The translations under genes were made by a program, and so were the position numbers. Shown here piece by piece: positions 1 through 7,657 of a DNA stretch of 64,000 nt. The notes under the pieces were generated by a model. That model worked only from the letters and a program-made list of their open reading frames with translations. It did no database searches and was not told the origin of the DNA. The stretch is from Candidatus Poribacteria bacterium. Its GTDB lineage: Bacteria; Poribacteria; WGA-4E; WGA-3G. The DNA lies in NCBI GenBank assembly GCA_028820635.1, contig JAPPIG010000131.1, positions 1 through 64,000 on the forward strand, written 5' to 3'. Position 1 is the stretch's first letter; each line of letters opens with the position of its first letter.

Positions 1-2
1 GA

Positions 3-116
3 AGAGAGACAAAGGCATGGGAAAAAAGGCGTAATAGTGAAGCAAAGCAAGTGGACTGGCACTTCACAACGGATGACGCGCGCATCCGATTAAAACACTT
101 ATATCCGCAATATTAG
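3..116 (+). CDS. IS630-family transposase, C-terminal end only (5' part outside window)
   Basis: An open frame runs in from the left edge and stops at TAG 114-116. Its last residues include AWEKRRNSEAK followed by VDWHFTTDDARIRLKHLYP, the usual C-terminal signature of IS630/Tc1-mariner-type DDE transposases (a W-x-FTT-x-DAR-x-[KR]LK-x-LYP pattern). No start codon is visible because the gene enters from outside the window. The catalytic residues lie upstream, so activity cannot be judged. IS630-family enzymes normally target TA dinucleotides, which may matter for the short TA-rich inverted-repeat elements elsewhere in this window. The identification is fairly secure although only 37 residues are visible. 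Confidence 0.75.
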   Translation, partial: RETKAWEKRRNSEAKQVDWHFTTDDARIRLKHLYPQY

Positions 117-138
117 ACTGGACAGAACACTAGTCAGA

Positions 139-375
139 TATGCCGTTCCTACGGAACTCAAGAGGCGGTGGGTAACATTTTTCTATAAACATATCGTCCC
201 TACGGGACTAAAGATACCGCATAATACAAATCAAAGTTCCTAAATTGCCACCCGCTGAATGCCATAAAGGCATTCATAGCGTTGATTTATGGGTTTGCTA
301 CGTTCTACCCGACCTACAGAAGGTTATATTGAAATGTGAAAAATAACAGAAAAACCGAAAACTAAATAATCTTGC
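139..375. repeat. Composite intergenic repeat, copy 1
   Basis: No gene is seen between 117 and 453. The stretch contains, in order, two CCTACGG-centred palindromes (near 143-160 and 197-215), a GAATGCC/GGCATTC palindrome (253-288), the phrase GTTGATTTATGGGTTT, a CTACCCGACCTAC motif, and the terminal motif AAAACTAAATAATCTTG (358-374). The same modules recur in the same order at 45331-45515. The motif at 358-374 matches element ends at 6596, 6622, 45038 and 45558 in either orientation. This looks like a mobile or REP-type composite rather than a coding region. Confidence 0.6.
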
Positions 376-391
376 TTAAGCAGAAATTCAC

Positions 392-421
392 TTGACTTCT
401 AACGGAAAAATAAGATAAAAT
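392..421 (+). promoter_or_regulatory. Putative sigma70 promoter of the 454-1512 oxidoreductase
   Basis: TTGACT (392-397) is followed after 18 bases by TAAAAT (416-421), about 33 bases before the probable start codon. Both hexamers are one mismatch from consensus. Confidence 0.5.
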
Positions 422-453
422 CTTTATTACAAATCTGTAATGAGGAGATGACT

Positions 454-1512
454 ATGAGAACAGTCAAATTAGGTTTAATTGGGGCAGGTGGAATCTCACA
501 GGCACATTGTAGAACGCTTGCAGAGATTGAGGGTACAGAAATTATCGCAGCTGCTGACCTTGTTCCGGCAAATTTGGAGCGAGCAAAAGAACGGTGGGGA
601 ATAAAAAACACATTTGAAGATTATAATGAAATGCTCAAAATGGATGAGATTGAGGCTGTGTATGTTTGTACTCCTACAGGTGTGCATGCAGCACCGACCG
701 TTGCAGCATTAAACGCAGGTAAACACGTTTTCTGCGAAAAGCCGATGGAGGCAACATTGGACGGAGCAGCAGCTATGTGGCGTGCCTCTGTAGAAAACGA
801 TAAAATTTTGATGATAGGACTCAAACTGCGTTATTCCCCACAAGTTATCAAGGCGAAAGAAATTGTTGACGCAGGCACACTTGGCGAAATTTACTACGCT
901 GAAACCGTCGCAGATCGCCGCCGTGGGAATCCCGGTGGAAGTTTTATTCGTAAAGCGACAGCCGGTTTAGGGGCATCTGCAGACATCGGCGTTTATGCCT
1001 TGGATACCGCTCTCTATTTAATGGGGCATCCCAAACCTATTGCTGTTTCTGGTATTACCTCAAATTATCTGAGTCTACACAATACATGGAATGCTGCGCT
1101 CAAAGAAACAGAAGTTGAAGATTTCGGTGTAGGGTGGGTTGTTTTTGACAACGGTGCCCGCTTAGTGTTCAAAACATGTTGGTGTATGAATATGGATTCG
1201 CTTGGTGGCACAATTTTTCTCGGTAAAAAAGCGGGCTTACGAATTGGCATCGGTGAAGTTCGCGGCCCACAAGATGGTGTTCGTGTTTATGGCGACAAAG
1301 ACGGTGAAATTCATGATGAAACCTACACTGAATTTGAATCAGTAAGTGTATTCCATGAGGAGGATAGCGCGTTTATTGATGCTGTCAGAGAGGGGAAACC
1401 TTCCCCTATTGACCCTTATGAGATTATGCTCACAAACGTGATTATCCAAGGTGTCATTGATTCTTCAGAAGCAGGTGGACGTGAAGTAGCAGTCACAGTG
1501 CCGACGTTGTAA
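454..1512 (+). CDS. Gfo/Idh/MocA-family NAD(P)-dependent oxidoreductase
   Basis: This predicted cytoplasmic oxidoreductase (352 residues) has the family's N-terminal Rossmann fold, with the dinucleotide motif GLIGAGGISQAH at residues 7-18. An FCEKPMEA motif carries the family's conserved EKP lysine. The central motif normally written DxGxHxxD reads DIGVYALD here, so the usual histidine is a tyrosine. This occurs in some family branches, so the substrate cannot be inferred. An in-frame ATG at 448 directly abuts a GAGGAG ribosome site (442-447), whereas the ATG at 454 lies six bases from it and is the better start. Family members oxidise sugars, inositols or related polyols. No neighbour defines the substrate. 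Confidence 0.9.
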   Translation: MRTVKLGLIGAGGISQAHCRTLAEIEGTEIIAAADLVPANLERAKERWGIKNTFEDYNEMLKMDEIEAVYVCTPTGVHAAPTVAALNAGKHVFCEKPMEATLDGAAAMWRASVENDKILMIGLKLRYSPQVIKAKEIVDAGTLGEIYYAETVADRRRGNPGGSFIRKATAGLGASADIGVYALDTALYLMGHPKPIAVSGITSNYLSLHNTWNAALKETEVEDFGVGWVVFDNGARLVFKTCWCMNMDSLGGTIFLGKKAGLRIGIGEVRGPQDGVRVYGDKDGEIHDETYTEFESVSVFHEEDSAFIDAVREGKPSPIDPYEIMLTNVIIQGVIDSSEAGGREVAVTVPTL

Positions 1513-1666
1513 TCACACAATTTGGCTATCCTTTTAACTTTGAAAGACTCTATTATAAATTAGTAAGTGAATAATTGGGAAAACCCAGGTTTCTTATATA
1601 TGAAGCATGTTGCTGACATAGATTCAAGAATACACGGGTTTTCTCAATAAAAGGAATATGCTCACG

Positions 1667-2728
1667 ATGAAACCACTTGAGATAGCAGGGAAAAAATTCA
1701 AATTAGCGTCCCGAGCTGCTCGGACGCTCGCGTTCATCTTGGATCTAATGGTTACTTCTTTTGCCTCTTCCATTTTAGCTACTCTTTTTGGATTGCTATT
1801 CATGTTTCAACGTTCTTTTATGTTCCCTATCACATTATTTCCGTTGCTATATTTCGTAGTATGGAGTGCCGTGCTACTTTTCATGGATGGTTTCAAAAAT
1901 GGACAAGGATTCGGCAAAAGGGCACTGTCATTACAGGTTATTCGGTTGAAAGATGGCAAACCTTGTTCCTTCAAGGATTCTTTCATTCGTCGGGTCACAG
2001 GTTTTTTCCAGCCGTTTGATGTTCTCTTTGCACTCGGTGGCAAAAGGCAACGAATGGGGGATAAGTTTGCGGAAACTGTTGTCGTAAATTACGAACGACA
2101 CCCTGAAGAGGTTGTAGTTGAAGCAGAAGACCCGGAGAAGGTTTTGGAAAACGCTATCATTGAAATGACAAACCGGCTGTCTGAGGCGAGACAGAAAGTT
2201 GATGCGTCTATAGGGATAGAAAAGCAGTTTCAGGACGCTTATGAAGGGGCAGTTGTTCAAGCGGAACGGTGTGAGGAGCGTGCAACTATAGCGATTCAAG
2301 CGGGACGTGAAGATTTGGCACGAGAAGACCTCACTCAACGTAACGAATACCGCCAACTTGCCAATCGATACAAGGCACAATGGGAGGAACAGAAACAGGT
2401 CGTGGCAGAACTCACTACGCTCCTTGAAACATTGCAACAAAAGACTGAAGAAGCAGAAAGAAAAAGGGATATAGTTATCGCACAACACAGAAATGTTGAT
2501 GCGCACCAACACCTGCAAGAAACATTGACAGAGGTGCAAGATGGCGCGGCGTTCGAAATTCTAAATAAAATGGAACAAAATGCAAGCGAAGCTGCCACAT
2601 TGGCAAAAGCAGCGTCCGAAGTAGACATAGATATGAAGGATACAAAGTTAAACAAAGAATTTGCTGGTTATGCTGAAGAAGCATCTATTGAGAACGATTT
2701 AGCAGAATTAAAAGCAAAATTACAGTAG
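1667..2728 (+). CDS. RDD-domain membrane protein fused to a PspA/IM30-like domain, copy 1
   Basis: This 353-residue protein begins with an RDD domain (about 5-145). It shows two hydrophobic segments near 18-42 and 55-75, the GFGKRALSLQVIRL block, and the closing QRMGDKFAETVVV block typical of RDD proteins. From about residue 155 it changes to a long coiled coil resembling PspA/IM30/Vipp1. Visible features are AEDPEKVLENAIIEM, an EERA...GREDLAREDL block, an AQHRNVDA block corresponding to the PspA helix 3-4 region, and a C-terminal IENDLAELKAKLQ resembling the end of PspA. PspA proteins belong to the ESCRT-III superfamily and bind stressed membranes through an N-terminal amphipathic helix. Here the transmembrane domain occupies that position. 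ATG 1667 is preferred over 1658 because AAGGAA (1651-1656) is then ten bases away and the N-terminus aligns with the downstream paralogue. The function is inferred to be membrane maintenance. Confidence 0.8.
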   Translation: MKPLEIAGKKFKLASRAARTLAFILDLMVTSFASSILATLFGLLFMFQRSFMFPITLFPLLYFVVWSAVLLFMDGFKNGQGFGKRALSLQVIRLKDGKPCSFKDSFIRRVTGFFQPFDVLFALGGKRQRMGDKFAETVVVNYERHPEEVVVEAEDPEKVLENAIIEMTNRLSEARQKVDASIGIEKQFQDAYEGAVVQAERCEERATIAIQAGREDLAREDLTQRNEYRQLANRYKAQWEEQKQVVAELTTLLETLQQKTEEAERKRDIVIAQHRNVDAHQHLQETLTEVQDGAAFEILNKMEQNASEAATLAKAASEVDIDMKDTKLNKEFAGYAEEASIENDLAELKAKLQ

Positions 2729-2911
2729 ACGTTACAATTCTGAATTACAACCTATATTCAGATTAAGAAGCCACATCTTGATTCAAATCAGACAGAACTA
2801 CCACCTACCTCAAATGTAATTTTTCCTTAAATGGAGTGCTTCACGATAGAACAAGATTTAACCATCCTCGTTGGTAATGATAAACTCTAATCAGACGGAG
2901 AAATACGGATC

Positions 2912-4015
2912 ATGTCTATTATTAAGATCGCTGGAGAAAAGTTTAAATTGGCATCTCGTTGGGCAAGGTTAGGTGCGTTTTTGCTGGACATCGGTTTCTT
3001 AGGGTTCTGCCAGATTATATTATGGCTAATAGGACTTTTACAATCCGTAATTTTCACTGATTTTGACGACTATATGATGTTTGGCGATGATCCCGCAACA
3101 ACTACCTTCTTTGTCCTAAGCATTATATTATGGATGTATGGTTATTTTTTTATGGATGGACGTGAAGATGGGGGAGGATTCGGAAAGAGATTATTATCTC
3201 TTAAAATAGTCCGTTTGAAGGATGGAGAACAAGCCAACTATAAAGATGCGTTCGTCCGTCGTTTTGCTGCCCTATTTCAACCTGTTGACTGGTTATTCAC
3301 CTTAGGAAAAGGTAGACAGCGAATGGGTGATAAACTTGCGAAAACAGTCGTTATCAAACTCGACACACCTCAAATCGAAATTGTCACCGAAGATGAAAAA
3401 GAAGATAAGGAAACCGATCTGGACAAGATATTAGAGGATGTAATCCTGGAAATTACAAATCGTTTTTCAGAAGCAAAGCAGAAGGTTGACGCATCAATTG
3501 GAATAGAAAAACAATTTCAAAATGCACACGATGGAGCAATAGCACAAGCAGAAAAATGTGAAGAACGTGCTGTCATCTCACTTAAGGCGGGCCGTGAAGA
3601 TTTGGCAAGGGAAGACCTTGCACAACGAAATGAATATAGACAAATCGCAAACCGATATAAAGAACAGTGGGAAGAACAGAAAAAGACAGTAGAACACCTC
3701 ACAACACTTCTTGACACACTCCAGCAAAAAACACAGCAGACACAGCGAGAAAGGGAAGTTGTAATTGCAAAACACAGAAATGTTGATGCCCAGGAACATC
3801 TACAACAAACATTGTCTGAACTGCAAGACAATAAGGCTTTTGAGGTGCTTAAGAAAATGGGGCAAAACGTAAGTGAAGCTGCAGCTTTGGCAAAAGCAGC
3901 TTCCGAAGTAGATATTGAATTCAAAGACGTCAAATTGCATAGTGAATTTGAAAATTATGCGGAAGACGAATCAATTGACAAAGAGCTTGCAGAATTAAAG
4001 GAGAAATTACAATAG
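2912..4015 (+). CDS. RDD-domain membrane protein fused to a PspA/IM30-like domain, copy 2
   Basis: This 367-residue protein is a paralogue of the gene ending at 2728. It has the same order of parts: an N-terminal IAGEKFKLASR segment, two hydrophobic stretches (about 20-45 and 65-85), the RDD core GFGKRLLSLKIVRLKDG, RQRMGDKLAKTVVI, an acidic Glu/Asp/Lys linker at about 152-172, and a PspA-like coiled coil to the C-terminus ending DKELAELKEKLQ. The coiled-coil halves are closely alike between copies (GREDLAREDL, KHRNVDAQEHLQQTL), while the membrane parts have diverged more. A GGAG site at 2897-2900 precedes the ATG by 11 bases. The gap of 183 bases from the first copy shows no recognised signal. 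Tandem duplication followed by divergence of the membrane half is the simplest reading. Confidence 0.8.
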   Translation: MSIIKIAGEKFKLASRWARLGAFLLDIGFLGFCQIILWLIGLLQSVIFTDFDDYMMFGDDPATTTFFVLSIILWMYGYFFMDGREDGGGFGKRLLSLKIVRLKDGEQANYKDAFVRRFAALFQPVDWLFTLGKGRQRMGDKLAKTVVIKLDTPQIEIVTEDEKEDKETDLDKILEDVILEITNRFSEAKQKVDASIGIEKQFQNAHDGAIAQAEKCEERAVISLKAGREDLAREDLAQRNEYRQIANRYKEQWEEQKKTVEHLTTLLDTLQQKTQQTQREREVVIAKHRNVDAQEHLQQTLSELQDNKAFEVLKKMGQNVSEAAALAKAASEVDIEFKDVKLHSEFENYAEDESIDKELAELKEKLQ

Positions 4016-4024
4016 GCGGTTTAT

Positions 4025-4126
4025 TATGGTGAATTATAAAAATAAATATACACCTTCACCCTCTGCTGGCGAGGTTTCCTAACCTCGCTGGTGCAAAGTG
4101 TATAAATAATTCTAAAATCTACCATA
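4025..4126. repeat. 102-bp MITE-like element with imperfect inverted ends
   Basis: The element begins TATGGTGAATTATAAA and ends with the imperfect reverse complement finishing CTACCATA. A perfect hairpin sits in the middle (GCGAGGTT 4069-4076, TCCT loop, AACCTCGC 4081-4088). The ends resemble those of the elements at 14264-14432 and 33345-33536. It fills the gap between the second RDD-PspA gene and the sulfatase. Confidence 0.55.
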
Positions 4127-4149
4127 CTAATATTCTCTATTGGTGTAAT

Positions 4150-5622
4150 ATGGACAATCAAAAATTACCAAATATTGTTTTCATTATGGCAGACGATATG
4201 GGTTACGGCGATGTTGGCTGCTATAATCCCGATTCTAAAATTCCCACCCCAAATATGGATCAACTTGCGCAAGATGGCATTCGCTTTACTGATGCGCATT
4301 CTCCATCTGCAGTTTGCACACCAACCCGATATGGGGTTTTAACAGGTAGATATTGCTGGCGGAGTCGTCTAAAACGTGGTGTGCTTTACGGATACGAACC
4401 CGCTTTAATTGAACCAGAAAGGTTGACAGTGGCAAGTTTGCTGAAAGATGCAGGTTACAATACTGCATGTGTCGGCAAATGGCACTTAGGGATCGGTTTT
4501 TCAACGAAACAAGACTATGATTACGATTTTGAAGCGCCGCTCCCATGGGGTAATGCTAAACGTGAATTAGAAGAACATATTGACTTTCAAGCACCATTAA
4601 TAGGCGGTCCGAATGATATTGGATTTGATTATTTTTACGGTACCGCAGGTTGTCCAACGTGCCAACCGCCTTACGGCTTTATTGAAAATGACGCTTTCGT
4701 TGAAATTCCAAGTGAGTACCGTGGCGTGCCAGATTTTACAGGTCGACCGGGTATGACTGCCCCGAGTTGGCAGCATAAAGATGCCGACCCTATGATTGCA
4801 CAGAAGGCAGTTGAATATATTGATGGACAAGCCGATTCCGATACCCCGTTTTTCCTTTATTTGACACCCTCGGCACCGCATGAACCGTGTGTTGAAGAAG
4901 TCGTACCAGAATTCGCCCGCGGACAGAGCGCGGCAGGCCCCCGTGGTGATCTGGTCTGGTTAGTAGATTGGATGGTTGGTCAGGTGATGGAGGCTTTAGA
5001 GCGAACAGGAAAAACAGACGATACGCTGATTTTCGTTACGAGTGATAACGGAGCGTTGCCCGGTGACCGAATTCAAGGAGATAATAGTCCGATGCCTTAT
5101 CATCTCTACGACCACAAATCTTGCGGAGACTGGCGCGGATACAAGGCACATATTTGGGAAGGAGGGCATCGTGAGCCATTGATCGCAAGATGGCCCGGTG
5201 TCATTGAACCGAATACTGAAACTGACGCATTGGCGTGCCTGACTGATTTAATAGCGACGTGTGCGTCGATTGTTGGAACAGATGTTCCCGAAGATGCTGG
5301 ACAGGATAGCTGTAACATCTTGCCCGTGCTATTAGGTAAAGAAACAGAACACGCGCTACGCGAGGCAATCGTGCATCATTCCAGCAATGGTGTTTTTTCT
5401 ATACGGCACAACGAATGGAAATTAATTTTGGATACACAAGGTTCAGGTGGATGGCCTCCGCCTCGGGGTAGTGGTCCTGAGCCGGGTACTCCAGGGCAGC
5501 TATATCATATTTTTGACGACCCGTATGAAACAGATGACCTATGGTCAACTCGCCCAGAAATTGTGGAACGGTTAACGGCATTGTTGGGTAGGTTTAAACA
5601 GGAAGGACATAGCAGAATGTAA
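4150..5622 (+). CDS. Sulfatase (Cys-type, formylglycine-dependent)
   Basis: This is a 490-residue type I sulfatase, an alkaline-phosphatase-fold enzyme that hydrolyses sulfate esters. The N-terminus carries the metal-binding IVFIMADDMGYGDVGCY block. The catalytic signature CTPTRYGVLTGR begins at Cys56, the residue normally converted to formylglycine. GKWHLG and, further on, TSDNGALPG give the other active-site blocks. No signal peptide is visible, so either the protein is cytoplasmic or the start is further upstream, which the preceding repeat makes unlikely. No formylglycine-generating enzyme is encoded in this window. The gene is followed nine bases later by a PhyH oxygenase, and the two are probably co-transcribed. 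The substrate is unknown. Confidence 0.92.
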   Translation: MDNQKLPNIVFIMADDMGYGDVGCYNPDSKIPTPNMDQLAQDGIRFTDAHSPSAVCTPTRYGVLTGRYCWRSRLKRGVLYGYEPALIEPERLTVASLLKDAGYNTACVGKWHLGIGFSTKQDYDYDFEAPLPWGNAKRELEEHIDFQAPLIGGPNDIGFDYFYGTAGCPTCQPPYGFIENDAFVEIPSEYRGVPDFTGRPGMTAPSWQHKDADPMIAQKAVEYIDGQADSDTPFFLYLTPSAPHEPCVEEVVPEFARGQSAAGPRGDLVWLVDWMVGQVMEALERTGKTDDTLIFVTSDNGALPGDRIQGDNSPMPYHLYDHKSCGDWRGYKAHIWEGGHREPLIARWPGVIEPNTETDALACLTDLIATCASIVGTDVPEDAGQDSCNILPVLLGKETEHALREAIVHHSSNGVFSIRHNEWKLILDTQGSGGWPPPRGSGPEPGTPGQLYHIFDDPYETDDLWSTRPEIVERLTALLGRFKQEGHSRM

Positions 5623-5631
5623 GGATAACTT

Positions 5632-6462
5632 ATGACAAATAAACTTGATTCACTCTTTCGCCTATCAGGTCCCTCACAAGAAGACATTGATTCGTTCCAT
5701 AACGAAGGTTACATCGCTTATCCAGATGTATTCACAGACGATGGAAGAGAAGGCTTGATAGAGGAGATTACACATCATTTTGAACCTACGCGTCAGTACA
5801 TTGAGACGTTGAATAACGGAGAAAAACCTGAACGCTCCTATTTTATTCGTCCATGGAACGATCGCGGTGAATATAGTGATAGACTTATTGACGATCCATT
5901 CATTACTACACTCATACGCGCAACTATTGGTGACGCGTACCACTTCTGTCATTCTGCACTCAACATTGCACCCCGCGGGATCGGGTCGATTCAATTCCAC
6001 CAGGACCATCACCATTGGAAGCATGAAAACCCAATCAACCTTGCAGAACGCGATAACTATTACATTCAGATTCTTTATTATCCGAACGGTTTCACACACG
6101 GTGATCGGAATCTCAAAGTTATCCCGGGCAGTCACAAAGTAGCACCGACGAAAGAGGCAACACCAGAACGCATGCTCGCTGGCGACTTTGACGAAGAAGC
6201 TGGACGCAAACTGGAAGAGAAACGGCTTGAATTGCCTCCGGGGAGTATGGTTTATATAGACGCTCGTATCTTCCACGGTGTAGAAGCGAAACCTGTGGAT
6301 TCTCCGCAGCTTTATCGTATCTTCGCTATAGACATTTTCAAAGAGGCAGGACCACCGCATCGTTACACCCAAGAAATCCCTGCGGAATGGATGGAAAACG
6401 CCACCCCGCATCGCCAGAAGTTATTTGATCGTGAGGCGTATACAGAAGGGTGTTGGAACTGA
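5632..6462 (+). CDS. Phytanoyl-CoA dioxygenase (PhyH) family protein
   Basis: This is a 276-residue Fe(II)/2-oxoglutarate oxygenase of the PhyH superfamily. The iron-binding HxD is visible as HQD (His123, Asp125), the distal histidine lies in ARIFHGVEAK (His215), and a 2-oxoglutarate-binding arginine candidate is Arg229. The family landmark VIPGSHK is at about 163-169. An AAGGA site at 5622-5626 overlaps the sulfatase stop region, suggesting translational coupling. Such enzymes hydroxylate small molecules and are strongly expanded in Poribacteria and some planctomycetes. Pairing with a sulfatase may mean both act on one decorated sugar or lipid, but that is inference. Confidence 0.88.
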   Translation: MTNKLDSLFRLSGPSQEDIDSFHNEGYIAYPDVFTDDGREGLIEEITHHFEPTRQYIETLNNGEKPERSYFIRPWNDRGEYSDRLIDDPFITTLIRATIGDAYHFCHSALNIAPRGIGSIQFHQDHHHWKHENPINLAERDNYYIQILYYPNGFTHGDRNLKVIPGSHKVAPTKEATPERMLAGDFDEEAGRKLEEKRLELPPGSMVYIDARIFHGVEAKPVDSPQLYRIFAIDIFKEAGPPHRYTQEIPAEWMENATPHRQKLFDREAYTEGCWN

Positions 6463-6512
6463 AACATAGTTGATCAGATTCCCGTATTCTACCCAAGCAT
6501 GATTTCCATTTC

Positions 6513-6586
6513 AGTAGGAGGGAACTCCGATTCCCGACAAGGCAATCCCAATAAGTTGAAGGTCGCGATTCGGAGATCGCTCCTAC
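6513..6586. repeat. Paired REP-like palindrome (GTAGGAG/CGATTC type)
   Basis: A GTAGGAGGGAACTCCGATTC half (from 6514) and an inverted half ending GATCGCTCCTAC (to 6586) flank a 22-base spacer. The same two half-units recur at about 14334-14396, 33381-33440 and 42875-42942. The unit lies downstream of the PhyH gene and immediately before the perfect hairpin at 6590. Confidence 0.6.
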
Positions 6587-6589
6587 AAT

Positions 6590-6644
6590 ATTCTTAAAAC
6601 TAAATAACCCTGATGATTCTGCAGGGTTATTTAGTTTTAAGAAT
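6590..6644. repeat. Perfect 23-bp inverted repeat with 9-base loop
   Basis: Arms 6590-6612 and 6622-6644 are exactly complementary. Each arm contains AAAACTAAATAACCCTG, which matches the ends of the element at 45038-45574 with one mismatch and recurs degenerately at 358-374. It may be two abutted element ends. It could also act as a strong transcription barrier after the PhyH gene, but there is no T-run directly after it. Confidence 0.65.
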
Positions 6645-6650
6645 TATCAG

Positions 6651-6956
6651 TTGATGGGTGTTACTAATAGTTTATTTCAATCGGATGCGGATGCGACAGA
6701 GCAAGCATATCGCGTGCGCTGGAAGATTGAAGAACTTCATCGTGAGATCAAACAAGTGACCGGTATTGGCAAATGTCAATGTCGTGCGTTGCGTGCTCAA
6801 AGAAATCATATTGCGTGTTGTTTTCAAGTATGGGTCTGTTTGAAGCGTGCTGCCCGTGCAGTTGATAGAACAATTTATGAACTCAAAGATAGCTTATTGG
6901 ATGATTATTTACGACATCAACTCTCAAATCCTTCAATAATCTTCAAGACTGCGTAA
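6651..6956 (+). pseudogene. IS4-type transposase remnant (C-terminal fragment)
   Basis: This 101-codon open frame resembles the C-terminal third of an IS4-superfamily DDE transposase. It contains the exact Y-(2)-R-(3)-E-(6)-K spacing in YRVRWKIEELHREIK, including the last catalytic glutamate. The N-terminal part with the two catalytic aspartates is missing, and the frame abuts the perfect inverted repeat at 6590-6644. An intact IS4 transposase is usually 350-450 residues, so this is a relic. The TTG used as a nominal start at 6651 is not expected to be real. Confidence 0.75.
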
Positions 6957-6975
6957 GTCCTGATCTAATAAAATA

Positions 6976-7656
6976 ATGCATAACATTGCCCCTGGTACCC
7001 TTTACCTCGTCAGTACACCGATCGGAAATTTAGAGGACATCACCTTACGCGCACTTCGTATCCTCAAAGAGGTTGACCTTATCGCTGCTGAAGATACCCG
7101 ACAAACACGCAGATTGTTAACACATTACGAAATCAAAACCCCACTCACAAGTTATTTTGAAGGAAACCAACAAACAAAATCTGAAAAGTTGATCGCACGG
7201 TTGAAGGAAGGAGACTCCGTTGCGCTTGTATCAGATGCTGGCACTCCTACTATTTCTGACCCGGGCTACCCGCTTCTACAAGAGTGCATTGCTGAAGCCG
7301 TTTTGATCGTTCCGATACCCGGTCCATCGGCTATTCTTGCGGCGGCGGCTGTGTCGGGTCTGCCGCTGCATAACTTTACCTTTGAAGGTTTCCTTTCTCC
7401 GAAATCGGGGAAACGAAAACGTCAATTAACACAACTTGCAGATGAAGAACGAACGTTAATTCTCTTTGAATCACCGCATCGACTCTGTCGTTTTCTTGAG
7501 GATGCGCTTGACGTGATGGGAGAACGCGACATCGTTATCGCGCGTGAACTGACCAAACGGTTTGAAGAGATATTCCGCGGAAAGATCAGCCAAGCATTGG
7601 AAAAATTCCGAACCTCTAAACCCCGCGGGGAATTTACTATTGTTATTGGAGCATAA
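6976..7656 (+). CDS. rsmI: 16S rRNA (cytidine(1402)-2'-O)-methyltransferase
   Basis: RsmI uses S-adenosylmethionine to methylate the 2'-hydroxyl of C1402 in the decoding centre of 16S rRNA. The protein (226 residues) shows the family's tetrapyrrole-methylase-like blocks: LYLVSTPIGNLEDITLRAL, AEDTRQTRRLL, VSDAGTPTISDPGYPL, PIPGPSAILAA and LILFESPHR. It ends shortly after GEFTIVIG and lacks the extra C-terminal region of the 286-residue Escherichia coli enzyme. That is seen in other short family members and is not evidence of truncation. No clear ribosome site precedes the ATG. The next gene starts two bases after its stop codon. Confidence 0.93.
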   Translation: MHNIAPGTLYLVSTPIGNLEDITLRALRILKEVDLIAAEDTRQTRRLLTHYEIKTPLTSYFEGNQQTKSEKLIARLKEGDSVALVSDAGTPTISDPGYPLLQECIAEAVLIVPIPGPSAILAAAAVSGLPLHNFTFEGFLSPKSGKRKRQLTQLADEERTLILFESPHRLCRFLEDALDVMGERDIVIARELTKRFEEIFRGKISQALEKFRTSKPRGEFTIVIGA

Positions 7657-7657
7657 A

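Noticed and set aside
448..453. ATG at 448 as start of the first oxidoreductase
   Set aside because: It directly abuts the GAGGAG site; the ATG at 454 has a normal six-base spacing and fits the family N-terminus.
5674..6411. 245-codon minus-strand frame opposite the PhyH gene
   Set aside because: Its translation shows no domain and it is exactly antisense to a protein with HQD and IPGSHK motifs.
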